From positions 1 through 64,000 of the forward strand of contig REGJ01000003.1 in the NCBI GenBank assembly GCA_003702525.1: a stretch of DNA of 64,000 bases. Direction: 5' to 3'. Position numbers and translations under genes: made by a program. Shown in pieces: positions 1 to 9,531 of the stretch (the first letter of the stretch is position 1; the number at the start of each line of letters is the position of its first letter). The notes below the pieces were generated by a model, which did no database searches, was not told the origin of the DNA, and worked only from the letters and a program-made list of their open reading frames with translations. The DNA is from Candidatus Nitrosopumilus sp. (GTDB lineage: Archaea; Thermoproteota; Nitrososphaeria; Nitrososphaerales; Nitrosopumilaceae).

Positions 1-2192
1 TATTCTTTGTCGATAAATTCATCTGCTCTTGGAGGTTCAGGAGCAAGTCCTTTTCTCTTTCTAATATCTGCAACAGCAGTAGATAGCATTGATTTTGGAA
101 CTTCAGTCCATTCTTTGAATGAAGTGTTCCATGTGGCACGACCTGCTGTTTGACCCCTCATCTCTTCAGATAAAGTAAATGTTTCAGAAGCAGGAAGTTC
201 TCCTGTTACAATACTTGATGCACCTTTTTGAGACATATCAAGAACTTTACCACGTTTACCAGAAAGAACAGTTGCAACGTTTCCAACCAAATCAGTTGGT
301 ACACGAACTTCAATTGCTAGGGTTGGCTCGAGTACTGCAGTTCCGGCAGTGAGTAATGCACCCATACATGCTCTACGAGATGCAGGCCCCAATTGAGATA
401 GACCTCTGTGTGCAGTATCCTCGTGAGGAACAAAGTGAGTAAATGTGAATTTACAATCTCTCATCTGTTCTTTACATAGAGGACCTTCTTTCATTACTTC
501 ATCAAATCCAGAGTTGATAGAATCGGTTGATTCTTGTACAAATTGAACACCTTTTGTTCCGTTAATCAAAACATTACCACGAGAATCAAATTTCATGACT
601 CTCTTGATTGTGTCAGTATCCCATCCAGCACCTTTAAGCAAATCAGATACCACCTTTTTATCTTTCATATCACTGATTTCGCCAGTTCTGAGCATATGTG
701 CTATTTCAGGCTCTAGGGGTTCAACTTTCATGAAAATCTTGTTGTGTCTGTTTGGAGATTTTGCCATGATTGGTTCACATCCAGCTTTGACAGTTTCTCT
801 ATAGTTAATCAATGGTTCAGAAGTTACAATCTCACATTTTGCATCTTGGATTCTATGTGTTGCAACATCCAAGTGTAAAACACCCATTCCAGCAACAATT
901 GTCTCACCACTTTCCTCATCAATCTTTACAATAAGATTTGGATCTTCAATGGTTAATTGTCTGAGAATTTCAACTAGTTTAGGTAAATCTTTAGGATGTT
1001 TTGGTTCAATTGCAACTTGCACAACAGGTTCTGAAACATATTTGACACCTTCAAACATTGGAATATCTTTGATTGTAGATAATGTGTTACCAGCTCTAGC
1101 TTCAGTTAATCCTAACAGAGCAGGAATGTTTCCGGCTCCAAGTTCACCAACTTGTTCCCTTTGGTTTCCCATGAAAAAGTTTACAGATTGAACTCTTCCT
1201 TCACGTTTTTCATCAATGATTTGAATTGATTGGCCATCTTTGATTGTTCCAGAGAATAGTCTACCAATTGCAACAGGACCTGCTGCAGGATCTAATACCA
1301 TGTTTACAATCATCATAATTGTAGGACCAGAATCATCACAAGCAAGTAATGCTTTACCAACATCGGAATCTAAATCACCTTTCCAAATTTGCGGAATTCT
1401 GTATTTGACGGCTTCAGCAGGTGCAGGGTGATGTTTTACAACCATTCCAAGAACTGCATCAGCTAAAGGTGCTTTTTCAACAAGGTCTGCAACCTTTTCA
1501 TTTTCATATGCGTCAATAACATCTTTGAATGTAATTCCTCTTTCTTTCATTAAATCTACATTGATTGCCCATCTGTCTTTTGCAGAACCAAATGTTACAC
1601 TAGCATCTTGAATAGACACTTTCCATTTTTCTTTGTATTCAGGTTCAGCATAAGTGTCAATTAATTGGTTAAAGTTTGAAACGACTTCGGCTAGTTGTGC
1701 TTGCATTTTTTCAGGAGTTAAACGAAGTTCTTTGATGAGTCTGTCTACTTTGTTGATAAACAGTACTGGTTTTACTCTCTCTTCAAGTGCCATTCTAGTT
1801 ACAGTTTCAGTCTGAGTCATGATACCTTCAACTGCATCACATACAACTACTGCACCATCAATTGCTCTGAGACTACGAATTACCCTTCCACTAAAGTCTA
1901 CGTGTCCAGGAGTATCAATCATGTTAATGACATATTCTTTGTCTTTTTGTTGGAAAAGTAAAGTAACGTTTGCTTGATAAATTGTAATTCCTCTTTGTTG
2001 TTCTTCTTTATCAAAGTCCATTGCAAGTGCTTTACCAGCAGCAGATGGTGCGATAATTCCAGAATAAGCTAAAAGGCTGTCACTCATGGTAGTCTTTCCA
2101 TGGTCAACGTGAGCGATAACACCAAAGTTTCGGATCTGATCCTTATTTTTGATAATTTTCATGACGTCGCTTGTTGACTTGAATTTTACCAT
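1..2192 (-). CDS. fusA: Translation elongation factor EF-2; stop codon cut by the window edge
   Basis: Ribosomal translocase GTPase. The start at 2192 gives MVKFKSTSDV; an in-frame ATG at 2162 is an alternative. G1 motif AHVDHGKTT is at residues 27-35, the RGITI switch at about 68-72, DTPGH at 94-98 and NKVD at 148-151. Near residue 595 lies HRGLSQLGP, the domain IV loop whose histidine is converted to diphthamide in archaea and eukaryotes. The window holds 730 codons plus the two bases TA, so a TAA or TAG one base outside would end the protein at a normal archaeal EF-2 length. It is transcribed away from the rest of the window. Confidence 0.96.
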   Translation of the reverse strand, partial: MVKFKSTSDVMKIIKNKDQIRNFGVIAHVDHGKTTMSDSLLAYSGIIAPSAAGKALAMDFDKEEQQRGITIYQANVTLLFQQKDKEYVINMIDTPGHVDFSGRVIRSLRAIDGAVVVCDAVEGIMTQTETVTRMALEERVKPVLFINKVDRLIKELRLTPEKMQAQLAEVVSNFNQLIDTYAEPEYKEKWKVSIQDASVTFGSAKDRWAINVDLMKERGITFKDVIDAYENEKVADLVEKAPLADAVLGMVVKHHPAPAEAVKYRIPQIWKGDLDSDVGKALLACDDSGPTIMMIVNMVLDPAAGPVAIGRLFSGTIKDGQSIQIIDEKREGRVQSVNFFMGNQREQVGELGAGNIPALLGLTEARAGNTLSTIKDIPMFEGVKYVSEPVVQVAIEPKHPKDLPKLVEILRQLTIEDPNLIVKIDEESGETIVAGMGVLHLDVATHRIQDAKCEIVTSEPLINYRETVKAGCEPIMAKSPNRHNKIFMKVEPLEPEIAHMLRTGEISDMKDKKVVSDLLKGAGWDTDTIKRVMKFDSRGNVLINGTKGVQFVQESTDSINSGFDEVMKEGPLCKEQMRDCKFTFTHFVPHEDTAHRGLSQLGPASRRACMGALLTAGTAVLEPTLAIEVRVPTDLVGNVATVLSGKRGKVLDMSQKGASSIVTGELPASETFTLSEEMRGQTAGRATWNTSFKEWTEVPKSMLSTAVADIRKRKGLAPEPPRADEFIDKE

Positions 2193-2241
2193 ATTCGCAA
2201 ACCCTAGGATTCAGCTATTAAACCTTAGCCTTGTAAAAAGA

Positions 2242-3147
2242 TCAGTAAATCATTTGGTTGCTAACATTACGAATATTTTTTGCAGTAACAAAGTGACAGT
2301 CTTTCTTACGTTTCGTTCTTGCCTCATTTAGTGCAAGGAATTGGGAGAAAAATGTGCAATACAACATTTGAGGAATCTTTCCAGATGGGAGATTAGGGTG
2401 AATCACATTGATGCCCACTTTAGTAAGATTCTTGGCAAGTTGCCTGTTGTAAGCGTTCTTTGCTTCAAAGATTATCACAGTATCACCTCGATTTGCAGAG
2501 AATAACTCCATGTGTGAGAACTGTTCTATTCTGGAATAGTGTGCGTCATAACCCATTACCTCATAGAATTTTGCTGCGCAAAACATGGCAATAGGAAATG
2601 TCAAGAGGTTTCCCAACACATAGATCTTTTTTGAGACTCTAGTCTTTTTAGCATCAGACTTTGCTTTTTTGAATATTCCATCAGGTTTTGGAATAGAGAG
2701 TGATTTAACAAGAGAGATGCAAGTAAGGGCACTTTCTAAAAATGTGATACTTCCTGCGGTAAAGACATGATGAGTTGGTGCATCAAGTAGAATCACATCG
2801 TCAGAGACTTTTGCCAGTCTACTATCAGACTTTGAAGTAATTGCAATTGGTTTTTTTGTTAGTTTTGCAACTTTGATGTTGGTAATAGTATTTCCAGAAA
2901 TCGAAACAAAATAGACATGTTTTGATTTTACCAAATGTTTGTTTTTGTACAAATCTAATGGATCCATTGCACGTATCATGCCTTCTGAAAAAGATTCAGC
3001 CAATAATGATGAGATTAGCGAATCTCCGCTGCCAGTAAAGAGAGTATTTTTTTGAAGAGGCTTTAAAATTGGTTTTTGTTTTTTGAAGGATTTTAGAAAA
3101 TCAACTTGCAGTTCAATGTCTTTTTCAAAAGCATCAATTGTATTCAC
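2242..3147 (-). CDS. SIS-domain (sugar isomerase fold) protein
   Basis: A 301-residue soluble protein with a sugar-isomerase fold. TGSGDSL at residues 38-44 and SISGNT at 82-87 look like the two phosphosugar-binding loops of SIS domains. These occur in glucosamine-6-phosphate synthases and in archaeal phosphoglucose/phosphomannose isomerases. No glutaminase domain is present, so this is not a full GlmS. A bifunctional isomerase or a SIS regulator is possible, but the substrate cannot be read from sequence. It lies upstream of fusA on the same strand, 49 bases away, and diverges from the gene at 3233 across an 85-base gap. Confidence 0.75.
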   Translation of the reverse strand: MNTIDAFEKDIELQVDFLKSFKKQKPILKPLQKNTLFTGSGDSLISSLLAESFSEGMIRAMDPLDLYKNKHLVKSKHVYFVSISGNTITNIKVAKLTKKPIAITSKSDSRLAKVSDDVILLDAPTHHVFTAGSITFLESALTCISLVKSLSIPKPDGIFKKAKSDAKKTRVSKKIYVLGNLLTFPIAMFCAAKFYEVMGYDAHYSRIEQFSHMELFSANRGDTVIIFEAKNAYNRQLAKNLTKVGINVIHPNLPSGKIPQMLYCTFFSQFLALNEARTKRKKDCHFVTAKNIRNVSNQMIY

Positions 3148-3232
3148 AAAGTGGAATGAATTTTTGGCATATATTAGAAAATCTCTTGTGATCAGGTTTT
3201 GATTTTTATTACGACTAGATTAGAATAGAATT

Positions 3233-4060
3233 ATGGAAATTTCAGTAGGTCATACTCCTGATTCAGATGACGCATTCATGTTTTATGGAATGTTTACAGG
3301 AAAAGTTCCATCAGCAGATTTTAAAGTAAATCATGTTATTGAAGACATTGAAAAGTTAAACCGTAAAGCAACTGATCCACAACTAGATGTAACAGCAGTT
3401 TCAGTTCATGCATGTGCATACATTCCAGGATATACAATATTACGCAGTGGGGGAAGTTTTGGAATTGGATATGGTCCGATTGTCACGGCAAGAGAGCAAA
3501 TGACTATTGATGAGATAAAAAAATGTAAAATTGCAATTCCAGGAAAGATGACATCAGCATTTTTATTATTACAACTTATGATTGGAAAATTTGATTATGT
3601 CGAAATGAACTTTAGTGACATTCCAGAGGCAGTAAAATCAGGCAAAGTTGATGCAGGATTAGTTATTCACGAGACACAATTATCGTATGAACAAGAAGGA
3701 AATGTCAAGATTCTAGATGTTGGAGAGTGGTGGGATAAAACCACAAATGGATTACCAGTTCCACTTGGAATCAATGTGATGAAAACAGATTTGGGAATGG
3801 AAACAATCCACAAATTTGACAAGTATCTTCAAGCATCAATCGAGTATGGATTGGATAATTTGGAGGATGCAATAGAATATGCAATGCAATACTCCAGAGG
3901 AAAGCCAAGAGACTTGATTGAGAAATTTGTTAAAATGTATGTAAACAAAGTAACTGTCAACATGGGGGATTCTGGCGAGGAATCCATCAGAAAACTGTTT
4001 GAGATGGCAAAAGAAAAAGATCTTGTACCAGACTTTGAGCTGAGTATAGCCATCAAGTAA
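3233..4060 (+). CDS. MqnA/MqnD-like protein (periplasmic-binding fold), possibly menaquinone biosynthesis
   Basis: A 275-residue protein with no signal peptide. The N-terminus HTPDSDDAFMFYG (residues 7-19) and the SVHACAYIPGY segment (about 57-67) resemble the cytosolic MqnA/MqnD family, whose members have a type 2 periplasmic-binding fold. MqnD makes 1,4-dihydroxy-6-naphthoate in the futalosine pathway to menaquinone. A CofH/MqnE-like radical SAM gene lies 4 kb downstream at 8183-9325, which fits that pathway. A substrate-binding protein of another kind is less likely because no export signal is visible. Confidence 0.7.
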   Translation: MEISVGHTPDSDDAFMFYGMFTGKVPSADFKVNHVIEDIEKLNRKATDPQLDVTAVSVHACAYIPGYTILRSGGSFGIGYGPIVTAREQMTIDEIKKCKIAIPGKMTSAFLLLQLMIGKFDYVEMNFSDIPEAVKSGKVDAGLVIHETQLSYEQEGNVKILDVGEWWDKTTNGLPVPLGINVMKTDLGMETIHKFDKYLQASIEYGLDNLEDAIEYAMQYSRGKPRDLIEKFVKMYVNKVTVNMGDSGEESIRKLFEMAKEKDLVPDFELSIAIK

Positions 4061-4086
4061 TTATAGAACAAAAATAAAAAACAATC

Positions 4087-4377
4087 ATGGGAGACGGTAT
4101 TGGTGGTGCAGTCATCAACATTCTCACAAACAATGCTTTTGAATTATTGATTAGTCACACTAGGAAAGACAATCAAGAGGAATATGGTAAAGTTGAAAAA
4201 ATAATCATGAGTAAGATTGATGATCCTGATCAACCACAATACGAAGAAAAAACAAAAGAAGATTTGGAAAGAGCACTAAAAGGGAAATTTGTTTCATGTA
4301 ATGTACAATACAGAGATAAAAAAACAGATGCACTTGTTTGCAATGTATTTGTGCAAAAACCACCAGAAGGATTTTAG
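4087..4377 (+). CDS. Small hypothetical protein, 96 aa
   Basis: Starts with ATG 26 bases after the MqnD-like stop, on the same strand, so probably cotranscribed. The N-terminus is short and hydrophobic (GIGGAVINILTNNAFELLI), followed by an acidic/basic middle and a beta-like C-terminus with two cysteines. No family recognised. Composition and codon use match the neighbours. Confidence 0.65.
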   Translation: MGDGIGGAVINILTNNAFELLISHTRKDNQEEYGKVEKIIMSKIDDPDQPQYEEKTKEDLERALKGKFVSCNVQYRDKKTDALVCNVFVQKPPEGF

Positions 4378-4464
4378 AAAATTTTACTCATAACTGTTGT
4401 CAGATTATTAAATTACAAACGATCCAGTTTTTAAATCATAACATCATACCAGATTTGAGGGGCA

Positions 4465-7400
4465 TTGGTGCAAATAGCGTTACTAGTATTATTGGTACTC
4501 GTAGGAACTATTCCACTTTCAGGAATAACTCATGCAAATGTTGAGGCAGAAGAAGTTCCTGATTGGGTAAAAAGGACTTTGCAATTATGGTTAGAAGGGG
4601 AAATTTCAAATGAAGAATTTGTAAGAGCAGTTGACTATCTATCTCAAAAAGGAATTGTGGAAATTTCATCAACTACAGATAAAGAATTGAAAAGAGATGT
4701 AGATTATCTAAAGGCAAAAGCAGAAGTCTTTCAACAAGAAGTAAAAGAATTGCGAACTGAGAATGAAGAATATAGAATACTACTCAAGAGTCAAGAACTA
4801 AACAAATCAGAACAATTCCCAACATCAATGTCATCAATTTTTGATGAATATCAATCATTGAAAAAAGAAGTAGATAGATTACGAGATACTAACAAAAGAA
4901 TGGCTACAAACATTGATGCGTGGGTAGCAAACTTTCAAAATACTGAATTAAATGTTTCAGGAGACATGGAACAAGAAGGATTAGTTCAGGTAAAATCAGA
5001 GGTAGTTGAAGAACTAAACAATTTAAAAATTGAAAACAAGAAATTACAAAATCAAATAACAAAATTAGATGAGAAAAAAAATTCCTATAAAGACAACATA
5101 GAATTACTAAAAATTGAAAATGAGAATAAACAACAATTAATAGCAATTCTAAAAGAAAAAAATCAAGAAAACAGGATTAGTGCAAATGAACTAATTCAAG
5201 ACAAAGAATCGTATGAATCACTCATTACTCAATTGAAAAATAATAACTTTATTCAAAAACAAAAAATGATTGAGTATGAAAATAAAATAAAAACATTTGA
5301 TGAAACAATACAACAAATTAGCGGAGAGAAAACACAAACAGACGAAGATCTAACACATTTAAAAAATCAGAATACAGGTTACATTAATGCAATTAATCAA
5401 TTAGAAAATCTAAATCAAGAACAAAAATCAGAACTAGTAACAATAACTACTGAACTTGTAAACGCCAAAATGACAATAGAAGGATTTAGCACACAAATTC
5501 AAGACTATGAAAGTAAAATAGGTGTACTAGAAGATGAAAAATCTCAATATCAAAACAGAATCAATCAACTAGGAATACAAAATACAGAATATGAAAATAA
5601 AATTTCTGAATTAGAATCAGTAAATATTGAACAAAGAAAGACTTTGATGGGAATAATGAATGAGGCAGAAGAATCAAATGAATTTACTACAGTATTAAAC
5701 TCTAGATTATCAGAATTCCAAAAAATAGTACAAGAATTAGAAGATGAAAATAAACAATACAAGGGAATAATACTTGAGTTAGAAAACCTAAACACGGAAA
5801 AAAACACATCATTAATTTCAATGAAAAGTGAATTTGACAAACTAAATCAACTAGTAAACGAGTTAAATTCCAAAGTAAACAAGTATGAAAATACCATTCA
5901 AATTCTAGAAGAAGAAAACCAATTACTCAGAAATGACATGATACAAGTAAATGATCAAGATATTTCTGAATACGAATCACTTGTAAGACAACTACAAAAT
6001 GAAAAGATCACTCATCAAGAAAGCATTACTATGATGAAAGTAGAAATTGATGAATCTGATGAACTAATCAATTCATTAAACTCAAAGATCATTAGTTATC
6101 AAAAACAACTAAGTCTATTTGAAGAAGAAAATTCTCAATATAGAAATGAAATTACATATTTGAAAAGCACTAGTGAATCTCAAAAAGATTCATTGAATTC
6201 ATTTAACACTGCAAATGATGAAAGCGATGAAATGATAAAATTATTGGCAAAGGAAAACAAGATGTATCAAAATACAATAGACAAGCTAAAGGAAGAAAAT
6301 AGATCACTAGAAAATAAAGTGAATGTAATCACAAACGAAAACACAGATGGGTTAATTACAATATCAGAAATTGAATCTGAAAATAAAGAGATGAGAAAAC
6401 AAGTTGAATTGTTGGAATCAGAAATAAGACAAAAACACGAACAAATTGAAAGTCTAAAGCAGATTCAAGAGCAAAAAGATGCGCAATATGCACAGATTCA
6501 GGCACAAGTTCCAGTAAATGAGCCAACAAAAATAATGTCAAATGACATTGGAAAAGAAAATGATGCATTATTTGTTGAATTAAACTATCTAAAAGCAAAG
6601 AATCTAGTTAATGATGAAGAGATAGAAGTACTTCGTGCTGAAAACGAAGAGTATAGGGTTTTGTTAAACTTGTTAAAGAAGGGGGAGAATTCACTTACAG
6701 GAATTCAAAATGCAGATTATGAGAAAATAAATGATGGTCAAGGTGTTGTGATATACAACAATGCAAATCCAGAAAAAACACTACCAAGTGATTGGGTAGC
6801 ACGTGTTGATAATTCAAAAACATATTCAATTTTTATTGAAAACAGTCCTTCATGGTCAAAAGACCTATCAGTAGAAGTAGATGAGGCTTTGGAGTATTGG
6901 CACAGTACTGCAAATATAAAATTTGAAGTTGTGGACGCACCAGCATTTGGAATAACTTCAATTAATTGGGAAAGAGAATTGAGAAATGGATACGATGGGT
7001 ATGTTGTAGGACAAACAAATGTTTCAATCGGACTAGGAAGTAGTGATTGTGATGGAAAATGGAAGCCATATAGTTCAGAATCTATAAAGAATATTTTGAT
7101 TCATGAATTAGGCCACACTGTAGGATTAGGTCATGCAATAAGTAAATCAAACATCATGTATCCGATGATTCAAGATGCAAAGTTTGCACCAATTGAGCAA
7201 TCAATCACAATTCCACAAGACGAATCTGTTTTCATAAAGGGTTGTTCATTTAGTGCAGATCCTGTTTACAGATACAACGTGCAAGTAAGTGATTCAAAAA
7301 ATGCGGATATTTTCTTTGTTCCATCAATAGATGAAAAGTACAAAGTTGATTCTGGAATGACATTTGATTACTATTCAGACATTAACTGCCTAGGAGTAGA

Positions 7401-7512
7401 GAAATCATATCTGAAGGGAGCCTGCAAAGTAGCAGATTCAGCAGGAATGCTAATAATTAATTCAGGAAATCAGGGAACAATATCTCTCAAGTTACACCTA
7501 GAAGAACAGTAA
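4465..7512 (+). CDS. Giant secreted coiled-coil protein with a C-terminal matrixin-type (M10) zinc metalloprotease domain
   Basis: 1015 residues. The start is TTG at 4465 or GTG at 4468; either gives a hydrophobic signal peptide ending near residue 24. Residues about 31-67 (VPDWVKRTLQLWLEGEISNE onward) form a short domain I associate with thaumarchaeal secreted proteins. Residues about 70-760 are almost unbroken heptad-like coiled coil. A catalytic domain follows at about 775-910: zinc motif HELGHTVGLGH begins at residue 880, with a downstream NIMYPM Met-turn. A C-terminal beta-type domain with four cysteines follows. The segment LKAKAEVFQQEVKELRTENE near residue 75 is echoed by LKAKNLVNDEEIEVLRAENE near residue 709, an internal duplication. 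It is likely a cell-surface protease held off the membrane on a long stalk. Confidence 0.88.
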   Translation: MVQIALLVLLVLVGTIPLSGITHANVEAEEVPDWVKRTLQLWLEGEISNEEFVRAVDYLSQKGIVEISSTTDKELKRDVDYLKAKAEVFQQEVKELRTENEEYRILLKSQELNKSEQFPTSMSSIFDEYQSLKKEVDRLRDTNKRMATNIDAWVANFQNTELNVSGDMEQEGLVQVKSEVVEELNNLKIENKKLQNQITKLDEKKNSYKDNIELLKIENENKQQLIAILKEKNQENRISANELIQDKESYESLITQLKNNNFIQKQKMIEYENKIKTFDETIQQISGEKTQTDEDLTHLKNQNTGYINAINQLENLNQEQKSELVTITTELVNAKMTIEGFSTQIQDYESKIGVLEDEKSQYQNRINQLGIQNTEYENKISELESVNIEQRKTLMGIMNEAEESNEFTTVLNSRLSEFQKIVQELEDENKQYKGIILELENLNTEKNTSLISMKSEFDKLNQLVNELNSKVNKYENTIQILEEENQLLRNDMIQVNDQDISEYESLVRQLQNEKITHQESITMMKVEIDESDELINSLNSKIISYQKQLSLFEEENSQYRNEITYLKSTSESQKDSLNSFNTANDESDEMIKLLAKENKMYQNTIDKLKEENRSLENKVNVITNENTDGLITISEIESENKEMRKQVELLESEIRQKHEQIESLKQIQEQKDAQYAQIQAQVPVNEPTKIMSNDIGKENDALFVELNYLKAKNLVNDEEIEVLRAENEEYRVLLNLLKKGENSLTGIQNADYEKINDGQGVVIYNNANPEKTLPSDWVARVDNSKTYSIFIENSPSWSKDLSVEVDEALEYWHSTANIKFEVVDAPAFGITSINWERELRNGYDGYVVGQTNVSIGLGSSDCDGKWKPYSSESIKNILIHELGHTVGLGHAISKSNIMYPMIQDAKFAPIEQSITIPQDESVFIKGCSFSADPVYRYNVQVSDSKNADIFFVPSIDEKYKVDSGMTFDYYSDINCLGVEKSYLKGACKVADSAGMLIINSGNQGTISLKLHLEEQ

Positions 7513-7566
7513 AAGGATGAAAATATCCAATTTCCTAATATATGATAGATTCAAAATAGTATTCAG

Positions 7567-7842
7567 TTGGTACTAATCGATAAGAAAATTTTTGGAGGAG
7601 GAGTTGCAATGATTATTGTTGGCGTGATGATCGGAGTGTCAATAGGCGAAGGTCCAACAGGTTATGCAGGAATGACTGATGAAGAAATTATTGATTTGAT
7701 GGTAGCTGAAGATGAAAATCAAGCATTACAGTTACTGTATGGGTTGTTAATTGGTGTGGGATTTTTGCTTGTTTTGATAAGTTTTGGTGCGCGGCGTAGA
7801 AAGGGTAGTGCCAAAAGAACAGAGAAAAAGCCTGCAGAATAG
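7567..7842 (+). CDS. Small membrane protein, two transmembrane segments
   Basis: 91 residues from a TTG start; an internal ATG at 7609 (MIIVGVMIGVSIG) is an alternative. Two hydrophobic segments, about residues 10-27 and 56-75, flank an acidic stretch (MTDEEIIDLMVAEDENQ). The tail is strongly basic, so the C-terminus is probably cytoplasmic. No family recognised. It follows the metalloprotease by 54 bases on the same strand. Confidence 0.6.
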   Translation: MVLIDKKIFGGGVAMIIVGVMIGVSIGEGPTGYAGMTDEEIIDLMVAEDENQALQLLYGLLIGVGFLLVLISFGARRRKGSAKRTEKKPAE

Positions 7843-7880
7843 TTCAAGCTTTTTTTATCTCATACAATAAGAGAAAAGAA

Positions 7881-8186
7881 ATGATTCATGCTGAAATTAG
7901 TGTTTATCCAATGGCAACAAAGACTACCAGTGCAAGTTTCTACATTGCAAAAGCAATAGAATCAATCCATAGTATAGAGAATCTCAAATACGAGATTAAT
8001 CCAATGGGGACTATTTTAGAGTCAGGAGATATGGATGTAATCAATAAAGCCACAAAACAGATGACTGAAACAGTTCACAATCTAGGAATTGACAGAGTTG
8101 AAGTAGTGATCAAGATTGATTCAAGGAAAGATAAACAACAGAGTGGAAAAGAAAAGTTAGAATCTATTAAAAAACATCTAAACTAG
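7881..8186 (+). CDS. Thiamine-binding protein, MTH1187/YqgV family
   Basis: 101 residues starting MIHAEISVYPM, matching the small alpha/beta MTH1187/YqgV family (formerly DUF77), known to bind thiamine or its pyrimidine. The YEINPMGTILE segment and the GIDRVEVVIKIDSR C-terminal strand are typical. Length is normal for the family. It overlaps the stop of the convergent radical SAM gene by 4 bases. Role in thiamine handling is inferred from the family. Confidence 0.85.
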   Translation: MIHAEISVYPMATKTTSASFYIAKAIESIHSIENLKYEINPMGTILESGDMDVINKATKQMTETVHNLGIDRVEVVIKIDSRKDKQQSGKEKLESIKKHLN

Positions 8187-9325
8187 AAATTCTTTAAAAT
8201 TCCAAAATGAGTATTTCGTTGTGCAGGAGTACGACCAATCTCTTTTACCATAGTTGCAAGTTCATCAACTGAAGAATTGGTTGCTTTTCCGGCAGCACGG
8301 TAAATTTCTTCAGAGAATGCAGTGCCTACAAGGTCACTTCCTCCATTAGATAATGCAACTTGAGCAAGTTTTTTGCCATATGCTACCCAATAGACAGAGA
8401 TATTGTTTAGATAATTTGCAAGCATGAGTCTAGAAAGTGCAATTACTCTCAAGTCATAAACAGATGAACACTCATTGTTTACCAGATGTTTTTGTTCTAG
8501 TTCAGTATTCTCCAAACTAAATTTCAGAGGAATAAGTGTAATGAATCCATTTGTTTTCTTTTGCAAATCACGAATTTTAATTAAATGATCAACAATATGT
8601 TCAGGTTTTTCTATATGGCCATAAAGCATAGTTACATTACTTTTAATTCCCATGTTATGTGCTTCTTCGATTACATCTAACCATTCTTGTCCAGTACATT
8701 TTCCTCTAACAATTTCTTTTCTAATTTCAGGATGGAACAATTCAGCACCACCACCTGGCATCGAATCAAGTCCTGCATCTTTTAGACGAGATAAAATTTC
8801 CTTTGTAGAATTTTTTGTAAGTTTTGATAAATAGAAAATTTCTGCAGCAGTTAAAGCTTTGATGTTTAGTTGTGGATGATGTTTCTTTATTGTTCTCATC
8901 ATGTCTTCATAATATTCTAGTGGGAGTTTTGGATGAAATCCACCAACAATGTGTACTTCTGTTGCACCCATCTGTTTTGCAATTCCAACTCGTTGTTCAA
9001 TTTCTTGTGGGGTTAGAGTGTAAGCATCTTCTGCACCATCTTTACGGTAAAATGCACACATTTGACAACTTGCAGCACAAACATTTGTGTAATTCATGTA
9101 GTAAGATGCTGCAAAAGTTACAGTATCACCAACTAGTTCTTTTCGTCGGGCATCAGCAACCGCTCCAAGTAAATGCAAATTATCATAATTCATCAATTCC
9201 AGGCCATCATTGTAGGACAAATCTTCCCCTGCTATTGCGCGATCTAGTGCCTGAGAATCCCCTACTAGTTGCTCTAACATACCATAAACCCACTGGATGA
9301 TGATATATTCCTTAGTTAGGCTCAA
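8183..9325 (-). CDS. mqnE: CofH/MqnE-type radical SAM enzyme, probable aminofutalosine synthase
   Basis: 380 residues. The radical SAM 4Fe-4S ligands are Cys83, Cys87 and Cys90 in NVCAASCQMCAFYR. The stretch GLDSMPGGGAELFHPEIR resembles the MqnE/MqnC branch more than CofH of F420 synthesis. MqnE joins dehydrochorismate and SAM to make aminofutalosine, the first committed step of the futalosine menaquinone route. The MqnD-like gene at 3233 supports that reading. CofH remains possible because thaumarchaea also make F420. The start could also be Met16. Confidence 0.78.
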   Translation of the reverse strand: MSLTKEYIIIQWVYGMLEQLVGDSQALDRAIAGEDLSYNDGLELMNYDNLHLLGAVADARRKELVGDTVTFAASYYMNYTNVCAASCQMCAFYRKDGAEDAYTLTPQEIEQRVGIAKQMGATEVHIVGGFHPKLPLEYYEDMMRTIKKHHPQLNIKALTAAEIFYLSKLTKNSTKEILSRLKDAGLDSMPGGGAELFHPEIRKEIVRGKCTGQEWLDVIEEAHNMGIKSNVTMLYGHIEKPEHIVDHLIKIRDLQKKTNGFITLIPLKFSLENTELEQKHLVNNECSSVYDLRVIALSRLMLANYLNNISVYWVAYGKKLAQVALSNGGSDLVGTAFSEEIYRAAGKATNSSVDELATMVKEIGRTPAQRNTHFGILKNF

Positions 9326-9357
9326 GAAATAAGTAGGTAAATGAGAATACCAGAATA

Positions 9358-9531
9358 ATGGTGCTTCCTTTAGTAGATGAACACAAGCCTAAATGCTATC
9401 TGTGTCATGAAGGATTTGAAAATTTAGAAGATCTCAGAGAACACCAAAATTCAAAACACAAAGAATTTTTTGAAGAACATGAAAAAGATATGAATCGAGA
9501 ACCTGCACCAGGCGATGTCACTGTGTTTTGA
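9358..9531 (+). CDS. C2H2-type zinc-finger microprotein, 57 aa
   Basis: ATG at 9358, stop TGA at 9529-9531. The sequence reads KCYLCHEGFENLEDLREHQ followed by NSKHKEF, a C-x2-C ... H-x4-H zinc finger with the usual central Phe and Leu. The last 14 bases overlap the end of the convergent TPR gene. DNA, RNA or protein binding cannot be told apart by sequence. Confidence 0.7.
   Translation: MVLPLVDEHKPKCYLCHEGFENLEDLREHQNSKHKEFFEEHEKDMNREPAPGDVTVF

Noticed and set aside
4338..4544. Short plus-strand reading frame across the gap before the metalloprotease gene
   Set aside because: It overlaps two better genes and has no coding character.
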